Below, piece after piece: positions 23,937 to 24,772 of a stretch of 24,772 nucleotides of DNA. This stretch comes from GYS-P2D sp964522505 (GTDB taxonomy: Bacteria > Bacteroidota > Bacteroidia > Chitinophagales > Saprospiraceae), in assembly GCA_964522505.1 (NCBI GenBank), contig CAZFWJ010000051.1, positions 1 through 24,772 on the forward strand, in the 5' to 3' direction. How positions within the stretch are numbered: the first letter of the stretch is position 1; each line of letters begins with the position of its first letter. The position numbers were made by a program, and so were the translations under genes. Under the pieces are notes generated by a model that was given only the letters and a program-made list of their open reading frames with translations, made no database searches and was not told the origin of the DNA.

Positions 23937-24772
23937 CTATCTGACAGAAGTGCCGTCTAGTATGATTAATTTCTTCAAGATTTTTTCGCCTCCATCACCA
24001 TTTTTCACAGAAACCCAATATACGCCAGGCTTAAGTCCTTCAGTATTGATCCTAGCTTTAGTTCGACCCGTTTTAGTTACTTGATGAACTATAGATGGAG
24101 CCTGTCCAATATGGCTAATTACGAATTCCGTATTGGCATCACTAACATCATAGTCTAGATAAACGAAATTATTTTGTACTGCTGGATTCGGATAAACACT
24201 CAGCGTCATAGGACTTTCAGCAATAGCATTAGGTGCCATTCTTGCTAAACTAAAGTATTCATATTGTGACAAATCTACCTCACTCAAGGTAGAGATTACA
24301 CCTTCATCAATATTAGTCTTTTGTGATAAATATGTCGGCACACTCCTAACTAAGCTGAGCTGACTCTCCTCTATTTGAGACGGAATGACTACCCACTTAT
24401 CTCCATCAAATCCAACAATACCAAGTTGGCCCATATCATCTACCAATCTATCAACTCCCGTGAAGTGATTCCACGTCAAGCTAAACTGCGTTGGCTTAAC
24501 ACTCTCAATCTCATAATATCCATGACTTGATAATTGCTCTATATCAGCACTCAATGATTGAGCCACTACGCTCGGATCTTGAGCAAAATAACTTGCCGCA
24601 GCATTTGATCCTCCTGATACGATTATTGGTCTATAATCTTCATTATTCCCAATAGGTAAAACATAATCCTCTTTGGAATAAGACCTAGCAAATCCATCAA
24701 CATAGCCGTTAACAGAAGCTTCTTCCCACGAAGCGCCTTCAGCAAAGACCATATAGCTTCTATCTGATCCTC
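23937..24772 (-). CDS. Secreted protein with C-terminal T9SS sorting domain (5' end outside window)
   Basis: The open frame continues past an internal Met to the window edge, so this is the C-terminal 277 or so residues of a longer protein. Segments such as SYSKEDYVLPIGNNEDYRPI resemble the conserved region of large Bacteroidota surface proteins in which a Pro-Val/Ile-Gly stretch precedes Tyr-Arg-Pro. A domain of unknown role follows (about residues 60-175 from the internal Met). The final 90 residues are a T9SS type A sorting domain: LSVYPNPA, a beta-sandwich, LKPGVYWVSVKNG, and a basic KILKKLIIL ending. The protein is therefore probably secreted or attached at the cell surface. A terminator follows 37 bases downstream. 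Function of the main body cannot be judged. Confidence 0.88.
   Translation of the reverse strand, partial: GSDRSYMVFAEGASWEEASVNGYVDGFARSYSKEDYVLPIGNNEDYRPIIVSGGSNAAASYFAQDPSVVAQSLSADIEQLSSHGYYEIESVKPTQFSLTWNHFTGVDRLVDDMGQLGIVGFDGDKWVVIPSQIEESQLSLVRSVPTYLSQKTNIDEGVISTLSEVDLSQYEYFSLARMAPNAIAESPMTLSVYPNPAVQNNFVYLDYDVSDANTEFVISHIGQAPSIVHQVTKTGRTKARINTEGLKPGVYWVSVKNGDGGEKILKKLIILDGTSVR

Noticed and set aside
1..24772. Defence island, prophage, biosynthetic cluster, CRISPR array or insertion sequence
   Set aside because: No transposase, integrase, Cas, toxin-antitoxin, restriction, NRPS/PKS or phage structural proteins, and no regular direct repeats, were seen in the translated frames or gaps.

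Overview
The window is bacterial and very probably from Bacteroidota; Saprospiria-like is my best guess, by inference only. The evidence is two proteins ending in type IX secretion (T9SS) sorting domains, a large TamB protein, a DUF4296-type lipoprotein, a lipoprotein with Cys-Gly-Gly-Asp-Asp after its signal, near absence of Shine-Dalgarno sites, and TAnnTTTG-type promoter boxes. Coding density is high: no gene-free stretch reaches 300 bases (the longest are about 200 bases at 1828-2027 and 18485-18683). I saw no tRNA, rRNA, CRISPR array, insertion sequence or phage gene.

Layout. 1-218 is the 3' end of chorismate synthase (aroC), converging on a secreted formylglycine-type sulfatase (250-1827, minus). 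Then on the minus strand come a 1590-residue TamB protein (2028-6800) and dihydropteroate synthase folP (6953-7795). A membrane-anchored M23 peptidase (7897-9210, plus) converges on a tight four-gene minus-strand operon (11793-9218): SixA-like phosphohistidine phosphatase, small lipoprotein, PhoB-like regulator, PhoR-like histidine kinase. On the plus strand follow a SWIM zinc-finger/helical-repeat protein (11867-13471) and a beta-phosphoglucomutase-like HAD enzyme (13519-14181). A minus-strand redox operon (18283-14190) encodes an alkyl-DHAP-synthase-like FAD oxidase, a cysteine-rich GMC oxidoreductase and a Tat-type gluconate dehydrogenase subunit 3. A possible 34-residue membrane peptide (18380-18484) lies before D-Ala-D-Ala ligase (18684-19778).

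Farther right is the most unusual gene: a 222-codon GlmS-glutaminase-like protein (19848-20516, minus) that lacks the N-terminal catalytic cysteine and the other glutamine-binding residues. It has its own terminator, overlapping the ddl stop. Divergent from it is a lipoprotein gene overlapping rimM by 8 bases (20621-21887). A concentrative nucleoside transporter (21884-23167, minus) and a uridine kinase (23255-23875, plus) form a divergent nucleoside-salvage pair. The window ends inside the C-terminal part of another T9SS-secreted protein (23937-24772, minus).

Most of this is core metabolism and envelope biology: folate, chorismate, peptidoglycan, outer-membrane assembly and nucleoside salvage. 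I found no defence island or clearly new multi-gene machine. The best candidates for something undescribed are the catalytically stripped GlmS-like protein, the SixA two-component operon, and the FAD/GMC/subunit-3 redox operon with no visible cytochrome.
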